A stretch of 64,000 nt of DNA, from assembly GCA_900637135.1 (NCBI GenBank), contig LR134353.1:4960001-5024000 (forward strand), in the 5' to 3' direction. How positions within the stretch are numbered: position 1 is the first letter of the stretch; each line of letters starts with the position of its first letter. Below, piece by piece: positions 8,397 to 17,365 of the stretch. Made by a program: the position numbers and the translations under genes. A model generated the notes under the pieces. It worked only from the letters and a program-made list of their open reading frames with translations, had not been told where the DNA came from and ran no database searches. Source of the DNA: Mycolicibacterium flavescens (GTDB lineage: Bacteria; Actinomycetota; Actinomycetes; Mycobacteriales; Mycobacteriaceae).

Positions 8397-9029
8397 ATGC
8401 CGCAACCACGCCTGCAGGACCTCCTCAATCCCGCCACGACCGCGCTGGTCACCCAGGAGTGCCAGGGGGGAGTGATCGGCCCGCAGGCCGGTCTGCCGAT
8501 GCTCGCTGAAGAGGCACGCCGCGAGGCGATCCCGAACATTGCGAGGCTGCTCGATGCGGCCCGCGCGGCCGGGGCGACAGTGGTGCATTGCCTGATTCAG
8601 AAGCGCCCGGACAACCGCGGTTCGAACACCAACGCCAGGTTGTTCATGGCGGGTAAGTCTTTCGCCGCAGACCTGACCCCCGGAAGCCCGGGCGCCTCCG
8701 TGCTGCCCGAACTGGGTCAGGCACCCAGCGACATCGTCCTCACCCGCCTGCATGGCGTCGGGCCCATGACCGGCACGGACCTCGACTCAGTTCTCCGGAA
8801 CTTGAACATCAAAACTATTGTGGGCGTCGGCGTCTCGGTCAACATAGCCATCCCGAACTTCGTCATGGATGCGGTCAACCGCAGCTACCAGTTCGTGCTG
8901 CCCCGCGATGCGGTGAGTGGGTATCCGCGCGAGTACGCGGAGTCGGTCATCGACAACACGCTGGCGCTGCTCGCGACGGTGACGACGACGGACGACGTCG
9001 TTCAAGCCTGGAAGGAGATCGGCACCTGA
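8397..9029 (+). CDS. Isochorismatase-fold protein with altered catalytic triad
   Basis: This 210-residue protein has the cysteine-hydrolase (isochorismatase-like) fold. By eye-alignment the usual Asp-Lys-Cys triad is not kept: the N-terminal Asp position reads Glu (LVTQECQ), the Lys position reads Arg (VLTRLHG), and the nucleophile Cys position reads Ala (GVSVNIAIP). It may therefore be a binding or regulatory protein, or use other chemistry. The ATG is immediately preceded by an operator with a -10-like hexamer and no ribosome-binding site, which suggests leaderless translation. The amidohydrolase at 9119 follows but has its own operator copy. Confidence 0.82.
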   Translation: MPQPRLQDLLNPATTALVTQECQGGVIGPQAGLPMLAEEARREAIPNIARLLDAARAAGATVVHCLIQKRPDNRGSNTNARLFMAGKSFAADLTPGSPGASVLPELGQAPSDIVLTRLHGVGPMTGTDLDSVLRNLNIKTIVGVGVSVNIAIPNFVMDAVNRSYQFVLPRDAVSGYPREYAESVIDNTLALLATVTTTDDVVQAWKEIGT

Positions 9030-9057
9030 GCCGATATGGATGTCGCGATCGCATGGT

Positions 9058-9072
9058 GATAACGTCATTCTC
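9058..9072. promoter_or_regulatory. Operator-like repeat, 3-base spacer variant
   Basis: GATAAC-GTC-ATTCTC uses the same half-sites as at 8381, but the spacer is one base shorter. It lies 46 bases upstream of the amidohydrolase ATG at 9119. Confidence 0.45.
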
Positions 9073-9118
9073 ACTAGCCGTAAATGCTCATATTCGCTGC
9101 TCCTAGGAGGTCGGCCAC

Positions 9119-10315
9119 ATGCCTACTCGGTCCCTGCCGTACCCGGTCTTCGACATCGACAACCACATGTACGAGACCACCGACGCGCTCACCAAGTACC
9201 TGCCGAAGGAGCACCGCGGCAAGGTCGGCTACGTCGAGGTCAACGGACGGCCCAAGTTGGTCGTCAAGGACCACATCAGCCACATGATCCCGAACCCGAC
9301 GTTCGAGCGGGTGGCCAGGCCCGGCAGTGCCGAGGACTACTTCCTCGGCAACAACCCCGAGGGGCTGAACTTCCGCGAATTCATCGGGGAGCCAATGGAT
9401 GTCATCCCAGCGTTCCAGGCGCCCGCACCCCGGCTGGAGCTGATGGACGAACTCGGCATCGACCAGTGCGTCATGTACCCCACGCTGGCGAGCCTCATCG
9501 AGGAACGCACCACCGACGACGTCGTCCTGACCCATGCGATCATCCACGCCCTCAACGAGTGGATGCACGAACACTGGACGTTCAATTACCGCGACCGGAT
9601 CTTCGCCACGCCGGTGATCTGTCTGCCGCTGGTCGACGAGGCCATCAAGGAGTTCCGCTGGTGCCTCGAGCGCGGCATGAAGACCTTCCTCGTGCGGCCC
9701 GCGCCGGTCCCGAACCGGTTCGGGGGTTCGCGATCGATGGGCCTGCCGGAGTTCGACCCGTTCTGGCAGGAGGTCGTCGACGCCGGCATTCCCGTGACGT
9801 TCCACGCGGCAGACAGCGGCTACCAGAAGCACCTCATGGAATGGGAGGGCGGCGACGAGTACCTGTCGTTCAAGCCCAGCGCGCTGCGCGAGGTGGTGAT
9901 GGGCTTCCGGGCGATGGAAGACACCCTGGCCGCCCTGATCTGCCACGGTGCGCTCTCGCGCTTCCCCGACCTGAAGGTACTCGTGGTAGAGAACGGCAGC
10001 GGCTGGGTGCGAAACCTTCTGCGCCTGTTGGACAAGGCCTACCGGACGATGCCCAAGGAGTTCGACGAGCATCCTGTCGAGGTGTTCAAACGCAACGTCT
10101 ACATCCACCCGTTCCTCGAGGACGACATCAAGGGAATCATCGAGATCATGGGTGAAGACCACGTGATGTTCGGCTCGGACTTTCCCCACCCCGAGGGCAT
10201 CGGCGACCCGCTGAGTTTTGTCGACCGCCTCGACGGCATCTCCGAGACCGCCAAGGCAAAGATCATGGGCGGCAATGCCATCGAGCAACTGGGCCTTCAA
10301 ACGGTCCCGGCATGA
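9119..10315 (+). CDS. Amidohydrolase-2 family protein
   Basis: This 398-residue TIM-barrel metal hydrolase or decarboxylase starts with a strong AGGAGG. Motifs are DIDNHMYE near residue 12 (the DxH variant of the HxH metal site), VTFHAADSG with the barrel His, VVENGSGW, and GSDFPHPEG near the C-terminus. It is the full-length close paralogue of the partial gene at the left edge and more distantly related to 4499-5692. Its stop overlaps by four bases the following MaoC gene, so the two products probably act in one pathway. The substrate is unknown. Confidence 0.9.
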   Translation: MPTRSLPYPVFDIDNHMYETTDALTKYLPKEHRGKVGYVEVNGRPKLVVKDHISHMIPNPTFERVARPGSAEDYFLGNNPEGLNFREFIGEPMDVIPAFQAPAPRLELMDELGIDQCVMYPTLASLIEERTTDDVVLTHAIIHALNEWMHEHWTFNYRDRIFATPVICLPLVDEAIKEFRWCLERGMKTFLVRPAPVPNRFGGSRSMGLPEFDPFWQEVVDAGIPVTFHAADSGYQKHLMEWEGGDEYLSFKPSALREVVMGFRAMEDTLAALICHGALSRFPDLKVLVVENGSGWVRNLLRLLDKAYRTMPKEFDEHPVEVFKRNVYIHPFLEDDIKGIIEIMGEDHVMFGSDFPHPEGIGDPLSFVDRLDGISETAKAKIMGGNAIEQLGLQTVPA

Positions 10316-10785
10316 CGCAGACAACCGCTTCGCCGACGGAGTACGACGGAATCGCCGCCTTCGAAGAGCACGTGGGCGAGCATCTGGGGTACAGCGAATG
10401 GCGCCAGGTCACCCAGAAAGAGATCGACCTGTTCGCCGAGGCGACGGGGGACCACCAGTGGATCCACGTGGACGCCGAGAAGGCGGCGAACGGGCCCTAC
10501 GGCAAGACGATTGCCCATGGCTATCTCACACTGTCGCTGGTACCCGTTCTCGTCCAACAGATCTACAAGGTGACCGGCTTGTCGATGCAGGTCAATTACG
10601 GCGTGGACAAACTGCGGTTCCCGGCACCCGTTCCGGTCGACTCACGCATCCGCGGAGGCGCCGAGTTGATCAAGGTGGAGCGCACCAACAACGGCGCCAG
10701 GGCCACGGTGCGGGTCACCGTCGAGGTCGAAGGCTCCGAACGGCCGGCCTGCGTCGTCGACACCATCGCCGCGATGGTCGACTAG
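10312..10785 (+). CDS. MaoC-type (R)-enoyl-CoA hydratase
   Basis: This 157-residue single hot-dog domain contains the hydratase-2 motif: FAEATGDHQWIHVD carries the catalytic Asp and His, followed by GPYGKTIAHGYLTLSL. It resembles the mycobacterial Rv0130 (HtdZ) group, which hydrates trans-2-enoyl-CoA to (R)-3-hydroxyacyl-CoA as a homodimer. It overlaps the upstream amidohydrolase by four bases and ends the plus-strand unit. A hairpin follows before the convergent CoA transferase. Confidence 0.9.
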   Translation: MTQTTASPTEYDGIAAFEEHVGEHLGYSEWRQVTQKEIDLFAEATGDHQWIHVDAEKAANGPYGKTIAHGYLTLSLVPVLVQQIYKVTGLSMQVNYGVDKLRFPAPVPVDSRIRGGAELIKVERTNNGARATVRVTVEVEGSERPACVVDTIAAMVD

Positions 10786-10819
10786 GTCGTCATTGCGCGC
10801 AGCTGGGCAGCCGCGATTG

Positions 10820-10864
10820 TGCGGTTTCATACGGCTGGCCCGGCGCGTCGCGTATGAAACCGCA
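10820..10864. terminator. Perfect 14-bp hairpin between convergent genes
   Basis: TGCGGTTTCATACG (10820-10833) is exactly repeated in inverse at 10851-10864 with a 17-base GC-rich loop. It lies in the 112-base gap between the convergent MaoC and CoA-transferase ends. A short AAAA-like stretch follows the right arm. It is probably a bidirectional terminator. Confidence 0.65.
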
Positions 10865-10897
10865 AAACCGGCAGAAGCAGTTGCTCGCGCAGGGAAG

Positions 10898-13264
10898 TCA
10901 GGCGTTCAGGATCCGTTCGCCGATGACGCGCCGATCGCGCAGGGACGAGATCTCCTCGCCGGTAAGGCCCAGCGCGCCGAGTACCTCGTCGTTGTGTTGC
11001 CCGAGAGTCGGTGACGGGGTGCGGTGGTGGCGCGACGGCCCCGGCGTGATCCGAAAAGGCCATCCGGGGTACCGCTGCCGACCGGCGATCCGATGGTCCA
11101 GGTCTTCATAGAACCCGCGCGCGTCGAGTTGGTCGATGTCGTACATCCGGTCGGCCGTCATCAGCCGCTGCGCAGGCACGCCGCGTTGAAGCAAGGCTTC
11201 GGCGAAATCGTCGGCCTGCCGTGTGGCCGCGCACTCGGCGATCACCTCGTCGAACTCGTCGTGGTGGCCCAACCGTGCCTCCGCTGACGCGAATCTTGGG
11301 TCCTCGCGCAATTCGGGGCGGCCGATCACGTCGGTCACGGCTGCCCAGTCAGCGTCGTCGCGCACCGAAAGTGCGATCCAATCATCCTCTCCCGCAACGG
11401 CGTAGACGCCTTGTGTATAACGGCGGTGCCGGTTGCCCTCGCGTTCGTGCACACGTCCCGTCAACGAATACTCGATCACGGGTTCGGCCGTCACCGCCGC
11501 GCCGACCTCGATCTGCGCCACCTCGATCAGCTGGCCCTCACCGGTTCGGCGCCGGTGTTCGAGCGCTGCGAGGAGCGCCACCGTGGCATGGACACCTGCG
11601 ATCGGGTCGGCCGGACCCTGCAGGTTGCACGGGGGACCGTCGGCGTAGCCGGTCACCGCGGACATCCCGGCGAGCTGTTCGATGTTCAGGGCCCAGCCGA
11701 CGTAGTCCCGCCACGGACCCTCGAGCCCGAACCCGGGCATGCGCACCATGACCACACCCGGGTTGATCTGGACCAGTGAGTCGTAGTCCAACCCGAACTG
11801 TTCGACCACCCGCGGCGAGAAGTTCTCGATCACCACGTCGGCGTCGGCCGCGAGGCGCAATGCCAACTCCCGGCCGGCGTCGGTCCCGAGGTCGAGGGTG
11901 ATGTCGCGCTTGTTGAGGTTCGTGCCCTGCCACAGCGGCCCGATCTCGTACCAGTCGTCGCTGTTGCGCAGTAGCGAACCCGAATACCGATGCCCATCGG
12001 GCCGCTGGATCGACTCGACCTTGACGACGTCGGCGCCGAACGCGCCGAGATAGCAGGTGAGGTACGCACCGGCCCAGAACGTGCTGAGGTCAAAGACTTT
12101 CAATCCGGAGAACGGGCTTGTCGCGTCGCCGACATTCGCAGTGTCGCGTTCCCCGCGGGTCTCCCACTGCACGGTGGCCTCCGCGCCGAGGGGCGGCGCG
12201 GGCCGCGACGCACCCACTAGCGTCCTCGACAACCGAAACGGCGCCCCTGGCCGTCGAAACCGTGCGTCCTCGGGTCCGCCGTCGACGAAGAAGCCGCGGT
12301 CGCGGTACTGCGGGCAGTCCTGGATCGATGAGCCGTCGTTGATGGGGGCGGCCGGAATCCGCATGGCCTGACTCAGCTCGACGAGATCGCCAACCGAGAT
12401 CGAGTCCAGCCAGGGCTGCGCCTTCGCGAAGAACTCATCGCGCTCGGGCCCCCCCAACATGATCGCGAGCTGGTGTTCGCCGAATTCGGGGAGCCCCATC
12501 ATCGCGCAGACGTCCAGCCAGTGCTGTCCGGTCAGACAGTTGATGCCGATCCAGCCGTCAGCCGCGCGGACGATGCCCAACATCGGTGCTGCCTTCGAGT
12601 TGGTCGGCAGCCCCATGCTTTTCAGCCGCTCGGCCAGCAGCATCGGATAGGGCAGCGTACACAACAACGACTCGAACGCCGAGACGTCGACCTCCACGAG
12701 CCGACCCGGTTCGACGTCCGCGATGCGTAGAGCGGTCAGCGCCGCGAGTGCCGCGTAGCCTCCCGCGATGTATTCGGGTATGCGCGCTCCGGCCTGCACG
12801 GGCGTTCGGCCGAACTCCCTGACGTTCACCCACCCCGACGCCGCCTGCAGGGTCAGTGATGTCGACGGGCGGTCACGCCGGGGACCGTCCTGCCCGTAGT
12901 CCGAGATCCTCACGACGGCGAGGCCGGGGTTGATCCGTTGCAACGAATCGCGATCCAGCCCCCAGTCGAAACGCTCGGCTGACCCAGCGGCCAGATCCTC
13001 GACCAGGAGGTCGGCCTGGGCGATTAGCTCGTGAGCTTGTTCGATACCCGCTGCTGTACTGAAATCCAGTGTCAGACCGTATTTTCCGGCATTGAGGTAC
13101 TCGAATAGTCCGCCGCCGGGCCCCCAGGCGCGCAGCGGATCACCCGTCGGCGGCTCGATCTTGCACACATCGGCACCGAGATCGGTCAGGAGCTTGGCGC
13201 AGTACGGCGCCGCGATGTCGCTGCCCAGTTCGACGACCCGCAGTCCGGCCAGGGCTTCGCTCAC
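10898..13264 (-). CDS. Double-domain CaiB/BaiF CoA transferase
   Basis: This 788-residue protein contains two complete class III CoA-transferase domains in tandem, about 1-375 and 390-788. Both begin with the characteristic LxVxDLSTxxAGxY-type segment followed by GADVxKxE (ADVCKIEPP in the first, ADVVKVESI in the second). Single-domain members normally form interlocked homodimers of about 400 residues, so a fusion would give an intramolecular pair. It would move CoA between carboxylic acids. Its ATG overlaps by four bases the stop of the aldehyde dehydrogenase upstream, suggesting that the acid made by that enzyme is activated here. Confidence 0.9.
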   Translation of the reverse strand: MSEALAGLRVVELGSDIAAPYCAKLLTDLGADVCKIEPPTGDPLRAWGPGGGLFEYLNAGKYGLTLDFSTAAGIEQAHELIAQADLLVEDLAAGSAERFDWGLDRDSLQRINPGLAVVRISDYGQDGPRRDRPSTSLTLQAASGWVNVREFGRTPVQAGARIPEYIAGGYAALAALTALRIADVEPGRLVEVDVSAFESLLCTLPYPMLLAERLKSMGLPTNSKAAPMLGIVRAADGWIGINCLTGQHWLDVCAMMGLPEFGEHQLAIMLGGPERDEFFAKAQPWLDSISVGDLVELSQAMRIPAAPINDGSSIQDCPQYRDRGFFVDGGPEDARFRRPGAPFRLSRTLVGASRPAPPLGAEATVQWETRGERDTANVGDATSPFSGLKVFDLSTFWAGAYLTCYLGAFGADVVKVESIQRPDGHRYSGSLLRNSDDWYEIGPLWQGTNLNKRDITLDLGTDAGRELALRLAADADVVIENFSPRVVEQFGLDYDSLVQINPGVVMVRMPGFGLEGPWRDYVGWALNIEQLAGMSAVTGYADGPPCNLQGPADPIAGVHATVALLAALEHRRRTGEGQLIEVAQIEVGAAVTAEPVIEYSLTGRVHEREGNRHRRYTQGVYAVAGEDDWIALSVRDDADWAAVTDVIGRPELREDPRFASAEARLGHHDEFDEVIAECAATRQADDFAEALLQRGVPAQRLMTADRMYDIDQLDARGFYEDLDHRIAGRQRYPGWPFRITPGPSRHHRTPSPTLGQHNDEVLGALGLTGEEISSLRDRRVIGERILNA

Positions 13265-14718
13265 GCCGGAACCCCGATCGCCTTGGGCTCCATATACGCA
13301 CGTAATCCCATGACCCCGCCCTCACGACCGATGCCGCTCTGTTTGAAACCGCCGAACGGAGCGTCGCCGGGGATCGTGCCGTTGATCGAGACCTGGCCCG
13401 TCCTGATACGTCGTGCGATGCCGACGGCGCGTTCGATATCGGCGCCCCACACCGCACCGCCGAGCCCGTACGCCGAGTTGTTCGCCACGGCCACCGCCTC
13501 GTCGTCGCCGTCATAGCGCAGAACGGTCAGCACCGGCCCGAACACCTCCTCCTGCGCAATGTACGAATCGGGGCTGGTGTCGGTGAGAATTGTCGGCTCG
13601 AAATAGAAGCCCTGCGAGTGGTTTTCGGGGCGCCCTCCGCCGGCCACCACCTTCGCGCCGTCGGACTCCGCCCGTCGGACGAAACCCTCCACGCGCTCGA
13701 GATGCTCCCTGCTGATCAGCGGCCCCATGCCCACCCCGTCGTCGGCGGGATTGCCGACCGTCACCGCACGCGCCAGATCGGCGAGCCGGGTGACGACGTC
13801 GTCGTGCAGTGCGGCGGGCACCACGAGCCGGCTGTTGAGGATGCACGCCTGCCCCGCATGGAGCGTGCACCCTTCGAACAACAGCCGTTCCAGGAGTTCG
13901 TCGGTGACTTCGACATCGTCGAGCAGAACCGAGGCCGACTTGCCGCCGCATTCGAGCAGGATCCGTTTCATCGTCCTCGCCGCGCCCGCCATCACGTCGC
14001 GGCCGACCGCGGAGCTGCCGGTGAAGCTCACCATGTCTACCCGCGGGTCCAGGGTCAGCGCCTTGCTCGCGTCGATGCCGGTGGGAGTGACGACGTTGAC
14101 GACCCCGGGCGGAATATCGGTCTCGTCGTCGATGATCCGTGCCAGGGCCAAGCCGGCGAGCGGCGTCAGCGGTGACGGCTTCAACACGACAGTGTTGCCC
14201 GCGGCCAGCGCCGCACCCACTTTCATCACGTTGAGGGTGTGGGGAAAGTTCCACGGCGTCATGATCGCCACCACGCCGAGAGGTTCGTACCGCAATAGCG
14301 TGGTACCCGCCGCCCCCCACGCGTCCATCGGCGCCTCAGCCGGCTCGAGCGCGAGTTCCGCGGAGTGCCCCGCCATGAATGCGGGGCCGTCAACGTGGAT
14401 CAGACGTTCGTTTGCCGTGCAACCCCACTCAGCCCGCGCGAGCGCGTAGATCTCGTCGCCATGGGCGAGGAGCGCGTCACTCAATTGCTGCAGGCACCGG
14501 GACCGCTCCTGCGGTGTGGTCGTCACCCAGGGCCCGGTGTCGAATGCGCTTCGCGCGGCGGCGATCGCCTGTCCGACCTGCGCAACCCCGGCGTCGGGCG
14601 CCGACGCGATGACAGCCTCCGTGGCCGGATCGACGACTGCATATCGGCCGCTTTCCGGTTTCACCCAGCTGCCGTTGATGTAGAGGTCATAGTCGTCGAC
14701 GAGGGTGGATGCGGCCAT
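13261..14718 (-). CDS. NAD(P)-dependent aldehyde dehydrogenase
   Basis: This 485-residue ALDH-superfamily enzyme oxidises an aldehyde to the acid. Visible features are PWNFPHTLNVMKVGAALAAGNT, FTGSSAVGRDVM for cofactor binding, the general-base Glu in ECGGKSA, and the nucleophile Cys in HAGQACILNSR. It is the first gene of a two-gene minus-strand operon with the CoA transferase. It is divergent from the P450 at 14955, whose product alcohols or aldehydes it might oxidise; that link is inference. Confidence 0.92.
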   Translation of the reverse strand: MAASTLVDDYDLYINGSWVKPESGRYAVVDPATEAVIASAPDAGVAQVGQAIAAARSAFDTGPWVTTTPQERSRCLQQLSDALLAHGDEIYALARAEWGCTANERLIHVDGPAFMAGHSAELALEPAEAPMDAWGAAGTTLLRYEPLGVVAIMTPWNFPHTLNVMKVGAALAAGNTVVLKPSPLTPLAGLALARIIDDETDIPPGVVNVVTPTGIDASKALTLDPRVDMVSFTGSSAVGRDVMAGAARTMKRILLECGGKSASVLLDDVEVTDELLERLLFEGCTLHAGQACILNSRLVVPAALHDDVVTRLADLARAVTVGNPADDGVGMGPLISREHLERVEGFVRRAESDGAKVVAGGGRPENHSQGFYFEPTILTDTSPDSYIAQEEVFGPVLTVLRYDGDDEAVAVANNSAYGLGGAVWGADIERAVGIARRIRTGQVSINGTIPGDAPFGGFKQSGIGREGGVMGLRAYMEPKAIGVPA

Positions 14719-14902
14719 CAGATCACTGGACCTTCCTGCTTTACGGCTGCGGGCTGTCGAGTCGTCCCCGGGTTATCGAAATGCCCGACATCTGCGCCTT
14801 GTGTGTACACCCGCGAGGTTGGCCGAGTCAACGTCTGGGGCGGTTGTCCTGCGGTGATGTGCATTGACACGGTGATCTTATGTGCTGTAGACACAGTTCG
14901 AC

Positions 14903-14927
14903 CGGACATTTGTGTTTGATCTGTCCG
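14903..14927. promoter_or_regulatory. Inverted repeat upstream of the P450-led operon
   Basis: CGGACA (14903-14908) and TGTCCG (14922-14927) are separated by 13 bases, just upstream of the RBS of the P450. The arms differ from the GAGAAT-type operator used elsewhere in the island, so this operon may answer to another regulator. It could also be chance. Confidence 0.35.
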
Positions 14928-14954
14928 ATGCCCGATGTGTTGAGGAGAGTCTGC

Positions 14955-16169
14955 GTGCCTACGGAATCGACGCCCCGACCCACCTCCGCTCACCCTCTGC
15001 ACTCTCCGGACTTCTACGCCGGCGACCCGTACCCGGCCTACCGGGAATTGCGCGAGACGAGTCCGGTGGTGTGGAACGACGTCACGAACTTCTGGGCGCT
15101 GACCAAATACGAAGACGTGCGCTTCGTCTCCGGCCATCCGATGTTGTTCTCGTCTACGCGCGGCATCACGATTCCGGATCCCAGCCAGCCCGAGCCCGTC
15201 CAAGAGGGCAACCTGATCTTCACCGATCCGCCGCGACACCGGCAGCTGCGCAAGCTCATCAACGCGGGGTTCACCCGGCGTCAAGTGTCGTTGCTGGAGC
15301 CCACGATCCGCAGCATCGTCGACGGCATAGTCGACGGCATCGACCCCTCCCGCGAGTATGAGTTCGCCGAAGAGATCGCGGCTCCCCTACCCACCCGGAT
15401 GATCGCCGAAATGCTGGGCGCCGCACCGGAAGACTGGGAGAAGTTCCGCACCTGGTCCGATGCCGCCGTCGGCACCGCCGACCCCGACATCGAGCTGGAC
15501 CACCTGGTGGCGCTCGGTGAGCTGTACGAATACTTCACCAAACTGATCGAGGCCCGGCGCTCCGGCGAGGTAACCGGACAGGACGATCTGTTGAGCATCC
15601 TGGCCGCCGCCGAAGTCGACGGGGAACGCCTCACCGATGCCGACCTGCTCAACTTCTCATTCCTTCTCCTGGTGGCAGGCAACGAGACCACCCGCAACCT
15701 GATTGCGCTCGGTACGGCGATGCTGCTGAATCATCCCGATCAGTTCGCACTGCTTCGTTCTGATCCGACACTGCTGACATGCGCGGTCGAGGAGATGCTG
15801 CGCTTCACCAGTCCGGTGACCCACATGGCGCGCAGAGCCACCGCCGACGTCGAAATCCGAGGACAGAAGATCCGGGCCGGTGACACGGTGGTGATGCTGT
15901 ACGGCGCGGCCAACCGGGATGAGGAGGTCTTCGGACCCACGAGCGAGGAGTTCGACATCACCCGGAACCCGAACCCGCACATCGCCTTCGGCGCCGGTGA
16001 GCATGCGTGTCTCGGCGCTCAACTGGCAAGGCTCGAAGCCAGGATTATGTTCGAGGTGCTCTTCGGTACCTATCCGAGCATTGAGCTCACCGGGGACGTG
16101 ACCCGCCTGCGCGCCACGATGGTGCCGGGCGTCAAACGCATGCCGGTGCGCCTGAAAGCGAGCGTGTGA
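14955..16169 (+). CDS. Cytochrome P450 heading an igr-like operon
   Basis: This is a soluble bacterial-type P450 of 404 residues from GTG 14955, which has GAGGAG eight bases upstream; an in-frame ATG at 14928 lacks one. It shows the I-helix AGNETT motif, the ExxR motif in EEMLRF, and the heme loop FGAGEHACLG with the ligand Cys near residue 351. It probably hydroxylates or oxidises a terminal methyl of the substrate, as CYP125 does in the sterol igr operon, using external ferredoxin and reductase; neither is nearby. Its stop overlaps the following FadE start (TGATG). Confidence 0.9.
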   Translation: MPTESTPRPTSAHPLHSPDFYAGDPYPAYRELRETSPVVWNDVTNFWALTKYEDVRFVSGHPMLFSSTRGITIPDPSQPEPVQEGNLIFTDPPRHRQLRKLINAGFTRRQVSLLEPTIRSIVDGIVDGIDPSREYEFAEEIAAPLPTRMIAEMLGAAPEDWEKFRTWSDAAVGTADPDIELDHLVALGELYEYFTKLIEARRSGEVTGQDDLLSILAAAEVDGERLTDADLLNFSFLLLVAGNETTRNLIALGTAMLLNHPDQFALLRSDPTLLTCAVEEMLRFTSPVTHMARRATADVEIRGQKIRAGDTVVMLYGAANRDEEVFGPTSEEFDITRNPNPHIAFGAGEHACLGAQLARLEARIMFEVLFGTYPSIELTGDVTRLRATMVPGVKRMPVRLKASV

Positions 16170-17350
16170 TGGACTTCGACTACACCCCCGAACAAGAACG
16201 ACTTCGGGCCGAGTTCCGGGAGCGCCTCGAGGCGGTGATGACCCCGGAGCGGCGTGCGGCGGTCTCCGGCCTGATGGAGGGCGGCGCGGCGATGACCGAG
16301 TGCAGGCGCACGCTCGGCGAGGCCGGTCTGCTCGGTGTCGCTTGGCCGGTGGAGTACGGCGGACGGGGGCTGACCGCGCTGGAGCAGTACATTTTCAGCG
16401 AGGAGGCGCGCCGCGTGCATGCGCCGTTGCCGATGATCACGCTCAACACCGTCGGCCCCACCCTCATTCAATACGGCACCGAGGAACAGAAGCAGAAGTT
16501 CCTTCCCGCGATACTGAAGGGCACCGTTGACTTCGCGATCGGCTACTCCGAGCCAGGGGCGGGAAGCGATCTCGCCTCGTTGCGAACCACCGCGGTGCGT
16601 GACGGCAATGAGTTCGTCATCAACGGCTCGAAGATGTTCACCAGTGGAGCGGAGTTCGCCGACTACATCTGGCTGGCGGCGCGAACCGATCCAGAAGCCA
16701 AGAAGCACAAGGGCATCACCGTGTTCATCGTGCCCACCGACTCGCCGGGGTTTTCGTGGAAACCCCTGCACACCATGCCGGGTGTGTCGACCTACTACAC
16801 GTTCTACGACGATGTGCGGGTACCCGAGAGCGCGATCGTGCTCGGCGAGAACCAGGGCTGGAAGCTGGTGACCAACCAGCTGAACCTGGAGCGCGCCGCG
16901 CTCGGCAACCTCGGCGCGCTGGAACCGTTGTTCGCCAAGACCGTCGAATGGGCCAGGACCACGCCGCTCGACGACGGACGCGTCATCGACCAGCCGTGGG
17001 TCCAACAGGCCCTCGCGCGTGTCGAGGCGCAGGTCGCTGCCTACCGATTGTTGAACCTGCGGGTCAACAGCAACATGAGCTCCGGAGCACTGGGTATGGG
17101 AGAAGCCTCTGCGGCAAAGGTTTTCGGAACCGAACTCACTCAGCAGGTGGCCCGTGAGCTTCTCGATGTCGTCGGGCAGACCGGAACCCGGAAGGGCCCC
17201 GACGCGCCTCTGAAGGGTGACCTCGAAAGCGCTTACCGTCTCGCCGTCATCAACACCTTCGGTGGCGGCGCAAACGAACTGCAACGAGACATCATCGCCA
17301 TGGCGGGTCTCGGAATGCCACGCGCACCCCGCGACATGCGAGCGTCCTGA
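16169..17350 (+). CDS. Acyl-CoA dehydrogenase, ChsE-type subunit
   Basis: This 393-residue FadE has a full domain set: an N-terminal helical region with VAWPVEYGGRG, a middle SEPGAGSDLASLRTTA segment, and a C-terminal domain ending in FGGGANELQRDIIA. The ATG at 16169 overlaps the P450 stop. Together with the FadE at 18358, four genes on, it probably forms an alpha2-beta2 dehydrogenase like ChsE1-ChsE2, which desaturates a short branched side chain on a large CoA substrate. The pairing is inferred from operon layout. Confidence 0.92.
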   Translation: MDFDYTPEQERLRAEFRERLEAVMTPERRAAVSGLMEGGAAMTECRRTLGEAGLLGVAWPVEYGGRGLTALEQYIFSEEARRVHAPLPMITLNTVGPTLIQYGTEEQKQKFLPAILKGTVDFAIGYSEPGAGSDLASLRTTAVRDGNEFVINGSKMFTSGAEFADYIWLAARTDPEAKKHKGITVFIVPTDSPGFSWKPLHTMPGVSTYYTFYDDVRVPESAIVLGENQGWKLVTNQLNLERAALGNLGALEPLFAKTVEWARTTPLDDGRVIDQPWVQQALARVEAQVAAYRLLNLRVNSNMSSGALGMGEASAAKVFGTELTQQVARELLDVVGQTGTRKGPDAPLKGDLESAYRLAVINTFGGGANELQRDIIAMAGLGMPRAPRDMRAS

Positions 17351-17365
17351 GAAAGGAATCCTGCA

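Noticed and set aside
10218-11111. Plus-strand frame across the amidohydrolase end, MaoC gene and intergenic hairpin
   Set aside because: It lies out of frame with two well-supported genes and gives Arg/Pro-rich sequence typical of shifted high-GC frames.
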